NCBI GenBank assembly: GCA_025602915.1
Contig: JAHLJZ010000012.1
Coordinates: forward strand, 124,001-188,000
Length of the DNA: 64,000 bases
Reading direction: 5' to 3'
From: Paraphysoderma sedebokerense
Lineage: Eukaryota > Blastocladiomycota > Physodermatomycetes > Physodermatales > Physodermataceae
Shown here: in pieces, positions 11,507-26,027 of the stretch
Position numbering within the stretch: position 1 is the stretch's first letter
Layout: the number at the start of each line of letters is the position of its first letter
The notes under the pieces: generated by a model
What the model was told of the DNA's origin: nothing
Seen by the model: the letters and a program-made list of their open reading frames with translations, nothing else
Databases searched by the model: none
Made by a program: the position numbers and the translations under genes

Positions 11507-12450
11507 TTTACAAAATTGAAAGGAACGGAGATTTCTCAAATTTTAAAACTAGTCGGCGCCAGCGGCCATTAAACGTACTGACACTCGAGGTCAACCCATA
11601 ACATTCCACATCATTTGACAGATCGGAAAGATGACAAATGGAATAAATATTAAACTTCCGATAATTTTCATACGATATATGATCAGTGCCTATAATCTTG
11701 CCACTGTCTCGGAGCCCATACGCAAATGTACGAGTGGCTAACTAAAGTCGAGAGGGAAGTCTCGAGGTGCCAGTTTGAGCTCCTTGTTCCTCCAGTCTAA
11801 ATTTCGATCCTGTCATCTTGGTGCCCAAAATTCAAAAAAATCGACTGACTTGTGAATCATTTTTTCTTTTCTTTTTGTAGGTAGTCCTTACTGCAGCCCG
11901 TTTGGCTCGACGCGATACTTCCAATTGGAAGCGACTGTCCTTCACCTGCATCGATGTTTTCGAATTGACAGTGACTATAGGAGAAATATCAGTTGAGTCT
12001 GGGCCAAGTATCATAAATGGATGTGGGATTCAAAAGGAAAGCTGCGGTTAACGGTAAAAGTGGGTTGATTTCTGTGATCGACACTTCTAATACTTCCATT
12101 AGCCGTTATTATCGCGCGATCATTTAGAAGCCATAAGAGTGGGGAAATCATTCGGCATTGAAGGCACTTTCCCGGTCAAACACAATAAATGCCAATGTAG
12201 AAATATGTATTCTAGTCGACAATCTGCAATCATCTTTGCCACTGATGGCTGAGCCTTGCTCTCACCATCGACTATGCAGCGGGCTGGTTTCGGAGGAGTC
12301 AAGACAAGCCCCGATGTGCCAATAAGAATTGATGATTACCTCCAGCAACTACATATTCAAGGCAGCACCATATTTAATATCCCTCGAAAATATAAAGGGA
12401 GGAAACTCCCATACTTGGTTTCCAGGAAAATTTAGGTTCACTTTGGAAAT
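11507..12450. other. intergenic, with weak open frames on both strands
   Basis: This is the promoter side of two divergent genes. Open frames of 50-60 codons exist on both strands. On the plus strand, 12274-12435 encodes a basic peptide (MQRAGFGGVKTSPDVPIRID at its start), and 11879-12050 and 12115-12255 are also open. On the minus strand, 11832-12014 and 12120-12302 are open. None is recognised, and no consistent splice model could be built, so no gene is called. A TATA-like AAATATAAAG lies at 12386-12395. Confidence 0.4.
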
Positions 12451-13816
12451 ATGTCTGTTCAAACCTCCACCGCGAACGAAAACAGAATACAGCCTCTGAA
12501 GCTGTACGAAATTCAGAGGACGATATTACAATACTGCGATCACGAACAAAAGTTTTCTTTATCGTTTGTTGACAAGTCGTCAGTATTTTTATTTCAATTT
12601 ATTTTGCTGCGCATAATACAATGCATGGTAGTTCAATTATTCGGCCAAAATCTTCATGCGTCTTACCGTTCAAAATATTAATTCTAACGATTTGGCGCCG
12701 CAATTCCTCCTATATTCTGACATTTATACAAATAGATGGTATTTAGCAGTTCAAACATATGTCTCGATGCAATGGAGAACCCTCCGCATCGACAAACCTC
12801 GACAATCGTCGCCGATCACATCACTACATTCGATTAGCACGCAAGACAAAACTACACACGCATATTCGCTAAGCGATGATACCGCAATATCAACGAAATC
12901 AATTCCTTCGCATGTCCACCAGTTACCGAACACACTCGATTCACTTCGATATTTCCTCATCGAGTCATTTCTCTTTGGAAACTCGTTATCTCCACTGTTA
13001 CTCAAGCCTTCCAAGCCACTGACGGACCAGAGTCCGCTTACGCCTCGTCAAACGACGAAACAACTAATGTCACAATTTTACAGAAATTTTGCAATAGTAC
13101 TAGACACATTTATGTATTTTATTCATTTCAGTACAGGTCGGCAATCAGTAGAAATGATGATTCATTTTTTAACTGGCATAACGGAATCTCTATTCTCACT
13201 GTCACTCAATCACGCAGATACACCTTCTATTGATACTTCCACTTCCACCACATCTTCGACAGTTTCGTCACACTCTTCGACTCACGTCCCAAATCTGTTG
13301 GAACGCGGTATAGAATTTGATTCAGCGGACATGAATGAACAAAGATTTCAAATTCTTAACTCGGCTGTCGACGAGTTAACGACATTAATTCCAATCAAAA
13401 CTGTCATTGATTTACTTAGAATTATGCAACAGTTATTTGAGTATTACAGTAACATGATGTTATGTCGGGAACAACTTTTAACGATTCGAATATGGAAATT
13501 ATTAGTTACACGAACATCATTACCCGATGACGAGGATACATCACAGGCGTCCCCGGAAGATTCTAAAGGGTGGGGCCAAGTTCTGAAGAGATTAGGAACA
13601 GAGTTAGATGTAGTAAAATTGGAAAAATTGAAGTGTTCGAGATGCGCGGCGTTAATGGAAAAGGTGTTTACGTATTGGAGTGATAGGTACATTCACGATT
13701 TAGAGGAATTGTCAGCGCTGATGTCGATGGAGAAGAATAAATTGGAGGAGGTCTTAGAAACAATGGGGGATTTGGATCCTCTCGAAATAATGAGAATGAC
13801 AGAACCAATAAATTGA
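12451..13816 (+). CDS. hypothetical protein, helical, possibly F-box-like at the N-terminus
   Basis: Two exons (12451-12582 and 12632-13816, a 49-base intron) give 438 residues ending in TGA. The opening (IQPLKLYEIQRTILQYCDHEQKF...) has the spacing of an F-box (Leu-x-x-Glu-Ile...Leu...), but this is weak. The rest is helix-rich with a Ser/Thr-rich loop near residues 215-235 (TSTSTTSSTVSSH), a SPEDSKGWG segment, a Cys-x-x-Cys pair (KCSRCA) and an acidic/basic coiled C-terminus. There is no signal peptide, and the hydrophobic stretches are too short for clear membrane spans. I do not recognise the family. The exon junction is inferred from frame and GT-AG sites. Confidence 0.6.
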
Positions 13817-13995
13817 AAATTTGTCAATTGTGCAAAAGAGAGCAGTGAAAGAAAGACGAATTCTATATTAGTTTTGAAAGGTGCCAAGAAAGCGAATAAT
13901 CCGTTCAGATACAATTCGTCCTCTCCAAGTGCCACAGGTATAATATGAACAATCTCAACTTCTCATTACTCGTCATTATGCTCTATATTTTCCGC

Positions 13996-16304
13996 TCACC
14001 ACATAAATCTCATTAAAGTCGTTTCTCCCTCCCATGCAAAAGTCTTTTCCAAGAAAATCCAGATTGTAAGGCCATTTATCGCCATGTACATAACCCATTC
14101 AAGCATGAGCCTCCAAATACTTTTAGTTGGTGTAAGAACTCGATAAAGGAGGTAAGGTATTATGAAGTATCGAAACTCGAGAAGCGGTGAGGGAATGATA
14201 GTGAGAGCAACTGAGATGAAGTATAAAGAAATATGGATTGGGGTGACGTATTTTGCTGATTTAAGGATTCAGGTATAGTGAGTAAGAGATGACGAGCATC
14301 AGGTTAGTGCATTGAAACATGAGATGAATAATTATAAACCCTCGTACCTAATCTTCTATAAATATACCATCCACTAGCGAAATAGACTGGAATCAGTAAG
14401 TATTTTATTAAAGTATGACGGCGGTAAACATTCTTCCAGACGTAAAAGGTGTAGTGACGGTTATCGCTGAGCAAGAAGGGATGCTGATAGCTAAGAAACG
14501 TCTCCGGAATGTGAGCAAAACAGACACTACGATAGAGTTCGAGAGATTGAAAGAATTGAAACTTACGTAAACTGATAGATCGTGAGAAACATAAGGGAGA
14601 AGAAGACAGTCATGAACATGAATCCCTTACGACTGTACGTGATCAACGAAAATGTCAATACAAATCGCGTAAGATGTTAAGTGACGCTGTTACTAACCTC
14701 CTCAATTTCCGAATACTAAAAACAATGTAAGCGCTCGTTTCTCTAAAACTAGTCAATGTTGGGGCTCCAAACCCAACTGTGAAGCATAGGAAATAATAGA
14801 ACTGCGGAACATGGATCATGGCAACATGATTTGACTTGTCCCCTGAGGGAAAGGTACCCGAGAATAGATATTGTGAGATGACGAATGCCCACATGAGGAC
14901 TCGAAAGTTAAAATGGACGAACCAAGAACGACGCCGCCGTTCCACTTTAGGAATGAGATGAACCCGAAAATCACCCATGAATATGGCAACACGATGTGAA
15001 TAAGGGAAGACGAAAGGTATCTCGCGAAAAAGACCCGTAGGAAGTCTATGTGCGCGAATACAAATTGCACTGTTCATCCAATTGTTAAGATATATTCACC
15101 TCCATCACATAGATAAAGGACCCGCAAGTGACAACTTACTGAAAGACTCCGAATAAGTGGCGACTGACATCCAATCAGAAACTGGCTTTTCTTTCTTATG
15201 CAACGTTAACGACTCTCGTTGGATTACATGTCGAACTATCGATATACCAATGGTAAAGAAGATCCAAACGATATTTGTCTGCCGAAAGAATACTGAGATG
15301 GCTCCAAACTGAGTCGGGAACCGTATCAGTAACTCTATTTATTCGACGCATCATGAATCAGAACATGGATCACTGAACTTACCAAGCTGCTGGTCCACCT
15401 CCATTCTTTCAGTGCCAGCCAGTACATCAAAAGCACGCTCAAAGTACTACCGGAATCCGTATAATACATGAAGTAAAACCACCATGACACGGGAAACCAC
15501 CAAATCACAAAGGCGTTGTAAAAAACGTATTTTCGCCGGTCTTCTGGTTTTAGATCTATCAACCCATCATTCGGAAGCTTTCTTCGAACAGGCGAGCTCG
15601 ATCGCTGTGCTGATGAAGAGGACTCTTTGGTTTGCGAAGTTGAAGGGGTCGAAGAGGAAGATGAAGATGAAGGTAAAGCCCCGACAATTGTCAATGTTTG
15701 AAGATTCACAGTTGCTTCGATTACGCCCTTCAATACTGGAAGCAGCAGAAATCCAAATAATGTATTTGTCAATCGCAATAACGAAACGCTACATAAGTCT
15801 GATTTCGATATTGCAAATATCCTCGAAAGGAATGCGACAAAAGCTAACGATGACAAATATCTGTATATCAGGTTGAGGCAGCAACAGATTTGATCATCGT
15901 TATGTTATAGATGCACATGAAGTTGATAGGTGTATGTTGGTTTTGTTTCGAGAATCATTGAGTGTAAGCCGATTTCAGGTGTAGTATACAGTTAAGAAGT
16001 TAAATCTTCGTTCCAGAAACGAATAAATTCAAGGAAGTTACATACAGTCCCGGGGGTGTTGTTATCTTGTCATCCCAATAGCCAAATTCATTATCGCAGT
16101 ACTTCTGAGCTTGCGGCACATGGAATACTTCGTCCTGATGGGTGTACATTCAAATCAACATCGTCAACGTGTATTCCGAGAATGGTATGAGAGAGAAATC
16201 AGTTAAGGAATCCGTACCATATACGGGTCAGGCACATTATCGTTGATAGTATACAATACAGCGTAGAGAGACAGGAAAGAAAATATCGCTAGAGCTTTCT
16301 CCAT
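13996..16304 (-). CDS. ALG10: ALG10 alpha-1,2-glucosyltransferase (dolichyl-P-Glc: Glc2Man9GlcNAc2-PP-Dol)
   Basis: A multi-exon minus-strand gene; the first two exons are 16304-16218 and 16134-16042, and the stop is TGA at 13998-13996. Exon 1 is an N-terminal membrane segment ending DPYM. Exon 2 begins DEVFHVPQAQKYC and continues to TTPPGLY, the luminal signature of the DIE2/ALG10 family with its conserved acidic residue. Further exons encode multipass membrane segments, including YYTDSGS and FFRQTNI, both hallmark ALG10 blocks, and a C-terminal basic loop plus last membrane span ending EGETTLMRFMW. ALG10 adds the terminal third glucose to the lipid-linked oligosaccharide in the ER lumen, the signal for oligosaccharyltransferase. 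A Ser-rich insertion (about 40 residues with SSSSSSST and SSSAQRSSS) between two membrane segments is unusual for the family. Middle exon ends were not all fixed. Confidence 0.9.
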
Positions 16305-17206
16305 GATGTATATGGTCTATCGACAGTTTGACAACAGACACGATTTGGCCAAGGGAAGATGGACCCGCGATTCGGCAGAGGAATGCAAATCTAGCCGCTG
16401 GGACGATTGCACTTTTAATTATCTGTTCTAATATTTTAATTATGATTTGTATACCATACTTCTCATTACGTCAAGTCCCTCTCTAGCACTGTCTAGCAGT
16501 TGTCAATTCTTGATAATAATCGAGCGCCATATTCGTCGCTTTGCCGGCCATTCCGTGTTCACGGGTTTGCGAATACTCGGAGTCCGCGTCATTAAATTAC
16601 AACTGTAAATCGCAATAAAAAAGAAAATTCGTTCTTCTGTATTTTATGAATAACAGCATGCTACAGTAGCTGGCAAGCAAACGTCCATAATTCATCGAAG
16701 CTGCCGTGTTTGCTATTAATTTAGTTCACGAAGTAAAACATTTTTCCACAGATGACAATTACGGAGTAATTTTAGTTGCAGATATTATATATCATAACTG
16801 CTAGTATATATATAGACAATGTATTAAAATCATGAATTTAAGACGATTAAAATATTAACAGGATACTGGGCTTAAGGGCGTCGAGTTGGCCGTGCGTTCC
16901 ACTTCGTCAGCAGCGAGCGAGGAATTCTCGTTCGGCCGAAAACAGACATCAAAGCATTCTCCATTCAGATTGATCTATATCATCCAAGGTGATTATTCTC
17001 CCTCGGTCTTTTCTCTGTGGATATTGGCGTTGTTGTGGTGGGTTACTGACATCTCACCCTGCCTTCCCGTTTGTTGTCATTGCCGCCATTGGCCTATTGC
17101 GCACACGTAAACTGCTTCCGTAAACCGATACTCAGTTAGCAAGATATCACTCTGTCAACACTCCGAAGTATCTACAAACGTGCAGAAATCATAACACTAT
17201 AGTATC
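16305..17206. other. divergent promoter region between ALG10 and the proteasome gene
   Basis: About 900 bases. AT-rich sequence with TATATATA-like runs lies at 16780-16815. An open frame at 16886-17110 is not protein-like. No RNA gene was seen. Confidence 0.5.
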
Positions 17207-17928
17207 ATGGAATCACTCTTCGGTGTTGTAGGAAAAGACTTTGTCGTGGTCGCAGCGGACCAACTTGCTGCACGTTCAATCGTTGTTCTAAAGCAGAAGG
17301 AAGATCGTAGCAGGGATTTAAACAAACATAATGTGCTCATGTATACTGGAGAACCTGGTGACGCCGTTCAGTTTTCAGAGTATATTCAGAAGAATGTCCA
17401 GTTGTACGAAATCAAGAATGAGATTGAATTGTCCACAAAGGGTTGCGCTTCCTTCACCAGGAGGGAGTTGGCTGATTCTCTGAGATCAAGGGTATGTTTT
17501 TATTTCTTTCTATAGACCACTTTTGCATTTAGTGTCATCCGACATTGTATTCATGTGCTCCAGAGTAATTGCGCTCAAAAGAGAACGCGATTCCGCTCAT
17601 TGCTGACGTCTTCTTTTTCAAATAGGGTGCTTACTCTGTCAACTTATTGATTGCCGGATGGAATCCTCAAGACGGGCCTGCTCTATATTGGCTGGATTAC
17701 CTTTCTAGTTCCGTCAAACTGCCGTTTGCAGCTCAAGGTTATGGATCTTACTTTTGTTACTCGACGATGGACCATTATTACCATCCTAATATGACTAAGG
17801 ATGAGGCAGTCGCCCTGATCATGAAATGTATAAATGAGTTGAAAACACGATTCGTCGGGAACTTGAGAAACTGGCAGATTAAGATTATTGATAAGGACGG
17901 TATCGAAAAGAGAGAGGTTGTAGCCTAA
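17207..17928 (+). CDS. PRE1: 20S proteasome subunit beta type-2 (beta4, Pre1)
   Basis: Two exons (17207-17491 and 17626-17928) sum to 195 residues, the normal length for this subunit. It starts MESLFGVVGKDFVVVAAD with no propeptide and lacks the catalytic N-terminal Thr, as expected for the inactive beta4 subunit. The second exon opens GAYSVNLLIAGWN, carries DGPALYWLDYL, and continues through GYGSYFCYSTMDHYYHPNMT, all specific to PSMB2/Pre1. It assembles into the beta ring of the 20S core. The intron is 134 bases. It lies 274 bases upstream of the selenoprotein gene in the same direction. Confidence 0.96.
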
Positions 17929-18202
17929 TTTCAGGAAGTCCAATGATTGAAAAGCTCTGCACCAGAACGGATCAATTGTGTAGATATGAAATATGAGCGT
18001 CATCACAAATTGAATAAAGCAAGTAAACTTTGTTATCCGACGATTGTAAATTGGTCAACACGTTCCATTGTTCCGTATTCATTGCCTTCTCTGGCTTGGC
18101 ACTCGAGTTTTCGACATAAAATCGACCCTGCAAAAGTTCCATCTTCGGGATTCAAAAGTTCGAGTCTATTATCTTTACCGCTGCTTTGTCCATCTGACTG
18201 TA

Positions 18203-21293
<3,091 letters not shown>

Positions 21294-21294
21294 G

Positions 21295-21322
21295 GCCTGC
21301 TATAGGGTTTCCTATAGCGGGC
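21295..21322 (+). promoter_or_regulatory. strong hairpin just after the Sec codon and stop, candidate Sec-recoding element
   Basis: GCCT GCTATAGG pairs with CCTATAGC GGGC around a GTTT loop: 12 consecutive pairs, one of them a U.G. In the spliced mRNA the stem begins 7 nt after the UGA; in the unspliced RNA it would be 85 nt away. Stem-loops about 6 nt downstream of UGA (Sec redefinition elements, best known in SELENON) promote Sec recoding. The role here is inferred from position and stability. Confidence 0.6.
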
Positions 21323-21438
21323 GTTAAATCACGCAGTAATTTTTGGCTCCTTCTTCCGAGTCGCTTGATAAGTTTAAGACACTGTCATATTCGATAACTT
21401 TGTTCGGATTAAAACGTGTCGATTGAATTTATATGTAC

Positions 21439-21506
21439 GGTCTTCCATTCATGATGATATTCACGTTAAATATTTATGTGGATATTTGATATCTTCCGGA
21501 TGGACC
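21439..21506 (+). promoter_or_regulatory. SECIS element in the 3' UTR
   Basis: The core quartet is TGAT (21452-21455) opposite TGAT (21487-21490), giving U.U, G.A, A.G, U.U. Helix II is GATATTCACG (21456-21465) with TGTGGATATT (21477-21486), ten pairs including G.U wobbles. The apical loop of 11 nt starts TTAAA, placing the AA 13 nt after the quartet ATGA, within the eukaryotic consensus. Below the core there is an internal loop and a helix I of about 7 pairs (GGTC with GACC, TCC with GGA). It is about 165 nt after the UGA in spliced mRNA, far enough for function. Together with the GCUG tail this is strong evidence for a functional selenoprotein gene. Confidence 0.85.
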
Positions 21507-21905
21507 TAGACAAGGATTGTAAGGAGTCTGTGACTGGGACGGTTTTCGGGAAAGGGTGGTGTTTTCAAGTGTATTTTCGTCTGGTTATCTTTGAACAAAA
21601 AAGAAAAATTATAATAAATGTTTCGATGTAGGTTCGCTGAGAATGAATAGATTGGGAATGTCCACATTCATCATTGGCATAAACTTTTATTGCGCCCTGG
21701 ACGCGGCAAAACCTCATGCAAGATATTAGATCTCATTCGAATTGAACAATAGTTGGAAAGCAGGATACAGCCGCTCGGTGACATTAATTAGCAATAGTGG
21801 GTTTAATAATATAGATACCCTATGATAATAAACAATAACACATGAAGTTTAGGCCCGAAGGACGGTCCATTCAATGATAATATTGGTACATCATGTCGAC
21901 TCTTA
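21507..21905. other. 3' flanks of convergent genes
   Basis: Downstream of the SECIS. An A-rich stretch with AATAAA-like sequence (AATTATAATAAATG, near 21608-21621) is a likely polyadenylation region for the TGR gene. Nothing else was recognised. Confidence 0.45.
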
Positions 21906-22612
21906 TTAATACAGTGGGAGAATATTGAAAAGAAGCGACATAAATCCAAACATAATCGCCAACCAGAAGACGGATTGATCTAGACTTTTAACGCCGCTGG
22001 GAGATGGAGAAGGAAACGAACCAAAGGAGGGATTTTTAGACGCTCCTGGTGATCCTGATGATGTAGTCGGTGAGCCTGATGATGGGGAATTAGGGTTGGA
22101 GTTTCGAGATGGAGTTGATCCAGAGTCGCTACTCGAGTCAGATGACGGTGATCGAGGGGAATTAGTTGGTGCGCTTGGACTACTCGGGAGATTTGTGTTG
22201 ACGGGAGTACATCTTTGGCCTCTTTGGTGTGCGGGAATATCAGCCGATGAATCACAGTTTGACACATAGAGGTCTGCCCAGTTTTGGTAGCTACAAGTTG
22301 GGATTTGGGAGGGACAGTATTTGACGATGCTAAGAGAAATAACATTTTGATTGTCAACAAAGATTTGTCTGAGCTACGATTTGAATATAAAAGTAAAATA
22401 TACCAGAGCAGTTGCTCAAGAATTCGGTTGCATAAACAAGCGGTTTTCGCCAAAGGGGACAGAGGACTGCACAAGCGGGTTTGGTCATTGCCAACCTGGA
22501 CCTGACAGTCGATATACGGCCTTATACTTTCACACATCTGCCCTTCGACCGAGGAGACGACGAAGATAGCATAAATCAATGATGCCAGCACAGAGAATGT
22601 GGACGATTTCAT
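21906..22612 (-). CDS. secreted Cys-rich, Ser/Pro-rich GPI-type surface protein
   Basis: Two minus-strand exons (22612-22404 and 22329-21906) sum to 210 residues. The order is a signal peptide (~1-24), then a small domain with about ten cysteines (MCESIRPYIDC...LC...CLCN...C...YCPSQIPTC...NC...RC) that looks like a compact disulfide-bonded fungal surface domain. A Ser/Pro/Asn/Gly-rich stalk of ~65 residues (many SP and SS pairs) follows, and the protein ends in a hydrophobic tail (FWLAIMFGFMSLLFNILPLY). The cysteine spacing does not clearly match CFEM or hydrophobins, so the family is left open. A cell-wall or plasma-membrane anchored role is inferred. It is convergent with the TGR gene. Confidence 0.65.
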
Positions 22613-23505
22613 TTTTCTAGGTGCTGGGAATGAGGAGTGCGGAATTCTTAAAAAAATGTTCTTGGGTTTTGATGATCGCATGGCCTGGACGGCAACACTT
22701 CGCCAATTCCCCGGACTGATACCAGAAACAATCGAGGTTTGTTTAGCCAAGAATACAAGATAAGTAGGAGACAATCCGCCGTTTGTCCCAAGTAGGCAGT
22801 CAAAATCATCTGTGTTGCAGAAACCTGATAATGTCTGAGTACGGATTACGGGATGATTACGGATCCACCGGCGCTAGTACTACGGGCGTTCGCCACTACT
22901 CGGCTACTGAACCGTTTCGTGGAATTACTTTACACACGAGGATCAGTCGACAGAAGTTGGAATTTAATGTTTGTGCAGTGTGCACATATCCAAATTTCAA
23001 ATATGTACAGAGGTTTTCGCGACTTCACATTATCACAAAAATATAACAACGCCAACTTGTCCCCTAACAGGATTTAAGCCAATTTAAGTATTTCTACGTC
23101 GGCTGTGGCGATGGAGGAGATTTGTTTGAGTGAGATCGCAAGATTGGAACTCAAAAGATTATTTGAGGGTCAATACCCTCTTGTCCTATAAACACATAAG
23201 ATGATAGACAAAGATTTAATATAACGATCTTTAATTTTAATGAGTTGACAGGAGTAGATGATTTGGATTTGCTTATTTTACTGAGTCCACATAAATTTAG
23301 GCGAAAAAGATGTCACCACCATACGCCATACTTCTGGTTTTTGACGGGCAGAAGCAAAGGATCTGAGGACCAATGACATTTAATTGTAACTAGTGGTCGT
23401 GCACAACAACAGTTAAATTCATTTACAGTAGCCAAAAATATAGTACATGATTACTTATTTCATGCGAAACAAATACAAATATTTCATCATTGTCAGCAGC
23501 GCACT
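22613..23505. other. intergenic, no gene seen
   Basis: Nearly 900 bases between the start of the Cys-rich gene and the end of the TLC gene, both on the minus strand. A plus-strand open frame at 22783-23077 has no recognisable content and no clear continuation. The right part is AT-rich and probably includes 3' flank of the TLC gene. Confidence 0.5.
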
Positions 23506-25173
23506 TCACTCTTCCATCGCCGTTGCGAGGAACGGGTCTTCCGAGCCATCCATCAACTTAGTCTTATATAAATCATCAGAGCCACCGCCTACTTTTGTTC
23601 TTCTTTTTGCTTCGGTAACATTCTTTTTTGCATTGCCACCCGTATGTTTAACGGCACTTGACTTTGCATCGGACGTTAATTCTTCTGTTTCTTTATCGAG
23701 AGGCTCTTTAACGTTATCACTGGACCTCCCTGTAAGAAGATCCACCGAGAAACTTTCAGACTGGGCCGCAAGCTTTTCTGCCTTGCTTTTCATTTCATTT
23801 GTCTTGTCATTAATTTGTTCCGAAGCTTTTTTTACCATGTCCGCGTAGGAAGGTTTTGCTGTCTGTGAACTGATTTCGACGTCGTGCGCTTCTTTGTTCT
23901 TAGATTTCCCTTTGTCAACTCGCAACACTTTTTGCAAGATTAGGATCCCCCAATAGAGATTTACCTGTAAAATAGTAGAGTTTAGTCAAAACTGTATCAT
24001 TCGTCGGTTCGTTAATTGATTACTGACCAAACCATGCAAGTATCCAAAGATGACATTGGCAACCATCACCCACGTCGGAATATTTCTCGATACAGCCAAA
24101 GGATGATTGACAACGGTGAACATGTGTCTTGCTACCAATAGCGTCAGATGCGATAAAACGAATGTGTTGAACACCAGTCGAAACCAAATAAACGTTTGAA
24201 AGAAGGCATATTCGGTGGTTCGAAGGAGACTTTGCATGCGTGTGTAAGATTTATCCGACAATGGAAGTAGGCAATTCGTCTTGTCCCGAGTGGCCCCGCT
24301 TTTACGAATTCCTAAGGTTAGTAGAGTCCACCGTAGGTTTAAAAGCGGAGTGCTAATCTCGTTGACGAATAGTGCAGCCATGTATCTTGTACCGAAGCCG
24401 TATTTGATTCCGAGAGGGATGGCGGTAAAAATGACCAGATGATGAAGTATCATAGAGATATTATAGTACGATAAGTCAAATTTCTTGAGAAAATATTTTA
24501 CCCCCCGTCGATTTACCATCATAGAAATACCATGATTTCTATTTTCGGATGCAGATGATGATGCAGTTCTGTTCGATGTTATACTTTCCCCATCTGAAGA
24601 GTCGCCGTTCGTCGCGACAGCAACTTTCGGATTCCTCCCCAAGGCAACTTGAGCAAAAACGACGAACAAATCGAACGCAACGTATGCACACATCCATGTC
24701 AACAACCTTGATCTCACATAATCATCAGAGAATACGGTTCTGGACAGCGTATCCAACAATTCATTGCTTTTCCTTGTCTTATGCCCAACCATAACATCTT
24801 CGTCTATATTCATGATGTTTCCCTGAGCTTCATACTTTCGATGGATTCGCTCGTCGGTTTGAATTGAGGTGTACTCTCTCAAGTCATAATTCCATTTCCA
24901 ACCCACCAAGTTACCCCAATCACAAAATATCATTCCCCACATTGCGGGAACAAGAGTCAATCGGAGAGCATTGAACGTTGACGGAAACCGAGATAGAAGG
25001 TCTATTCTAACGACCGGGGTAAGTTTGTTGTAGGCATCACGGAGATAGGGCAATTGGAAGAGCAATCTAGCCGACGCGAAGACCACGAAACAGGTGAAGA
25101 AATCTTGGACGAATGTTGGCAAAAATGACAATAGTGGAGGAGGAATTTCCGCCGTAGTTGGAGGACAGGCCAT
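23506..25173 (-). CDS. TLC-domain multipass membrane protein
   Basis: Two minus-strand exons (25173-24028 and 23964-23506) sum to 534 residues. Several hydrophobic segments lie at ~15-40, ~78-95, ~160-180 and ~245-380. The TLC hallmark is in the middle: SMILHHLVIFTAIPLG, NEISTPLLNLRW and an aromatic-rich segment FFQTFIWFRLVFNTFVL. The family includes TRAM, Lag1 and CLN8 proteins, which act on or sense lipids in the ER and Golgi; without the Lag1 catalytic context this is closer to the TLCD/TMEM136 type. An inserted hydrophilic loop (~180-230, Ser-rich) and a long Lys/Glu-rich C-terminal tail of ~130 residues are larger than usual. The intron joins HGL to VNLYWGILIL, preserving the last membrane helix. 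The specific lipid function is unknown. Confidence 0.75.
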
Positions 25174-25286
25174 ATTTTCTGTTTGGCTGTGTAGCTACGG
25201 AGAGATGAATTTTTAGTACTGACGCAAGAGGAGCGATGTGATGGAAGTAGTTAAAGTAAGAGAGCGGAGTTGCGCGGAACGTTCTA

Positions 25287-25294
25287 TGACGTCA
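25287..25294. promoter_or_regulatory. CRE/ATF-type palindrome TGACGTCA
   Basis: A perfect TGACGTCA lies 96 bases before the fasciclin start codon and 114 bases before the oppositely oriented TLC gene. bZIP proteins of the ATF/CREB family bind this site in fungi, often under stress. It could serve either gene. Confidence 0.5.
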
Positions 25295-25389
25295 CTGTCA
25301 GAAATTAGGAGCGCCCGAAAGAATAGCATAAAACCGACCGCAATCTCTTAACCTTCCAGGGATTGCATTTTGAACTGAAAAAGCACATA

Positions 25390-26027
25390 ATGATGAACAC
25401 AATTGCCATCGCTCTTTGGATCGTCGCTCTAGCCAGCACCATCGTATCTCAGTCGCCTCCCGCCACGGTGCTCGACATCCTTAGAAGTAATCAAAACTTC
25501 TCCAACTTTACTGCTTTAGTTGATCAAGACCCGGCGTTGGTAAAGCTCTTGGGAAATCAAAGCAGAACATTCACAGTGTTTCCTCCAACCAGTTTGCTCC
25601 TTTCTATTATCACCTGACGTCCGATAGCAATCATGTCTGAATGCCTTCCTTCCTAATAGATAGCGCGTTCAATGAAATGAATCCTCAAATACGCAGCTAC
25701 CTGTTTCTAAGGAACCAATTACTAGGATTCGGGCAACGGGCACTTGCGGAGTACAGCGTTATCCCAAACGCTATCCTTGCCTCCGCTGATATCCAGGGAA
25801 CATATCTTTACCCAACTTTGGCGGTATCCGGTCTCAATCAATCGGCCAGAGTTCCTATCGCGCTGAAAAGAATCCCCGGCCAACCGAATAACTTGTTCTT
25901 GGTAAACAGTGCGCAAACCGTTGATGGATTGAGTGATCTCAGAGCTCAAAATGGCATAGTTCAGGGCATTGATAACATTGTGACGTACGTTGAATCTTTC
26001 AGAGACAGAGCTGAACCGATTGACTAA
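25390..26027 (+). CDS. secreted fasciclin (FAS1) domain protein
   Basis: Two exons (25390-25591 and 25660-26027) sum to 189 residues from the first of two adjacent Met codons; an upstream in-frame ATG at 25363 would add nine residues before the signal peptide. After the signal peptide (MMNTIAIALWIVALASTIVS) comes a single FAS1 domain. The TVFPPTNSAFNEM block (the FAS1 H1 box) is restored across the intron, and the NGIVQGIDNIV stretch near the C-terminus is the H2 region. Several N-x-S/T sites are present. There is no hydrophobic tail, so it is probably soluble or wall-associated rather than GPI-anchored. FAS1 proteins mediate adhesion and surface interactions in fungi. A CRE-type palindrome lies just upstream. 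Confidence 0.85.

Noticed and set aside
16886-17110. Plus-strand open frame before the proteasome gene
   Set aside because: Odd composition with no recognisable protein content; it lies in a promoter region.
22783-23077. Plus-strand open frames between the Cys-rich and TLC genes
   Set aside because: No signal, homology or splice continuation; probably chance.
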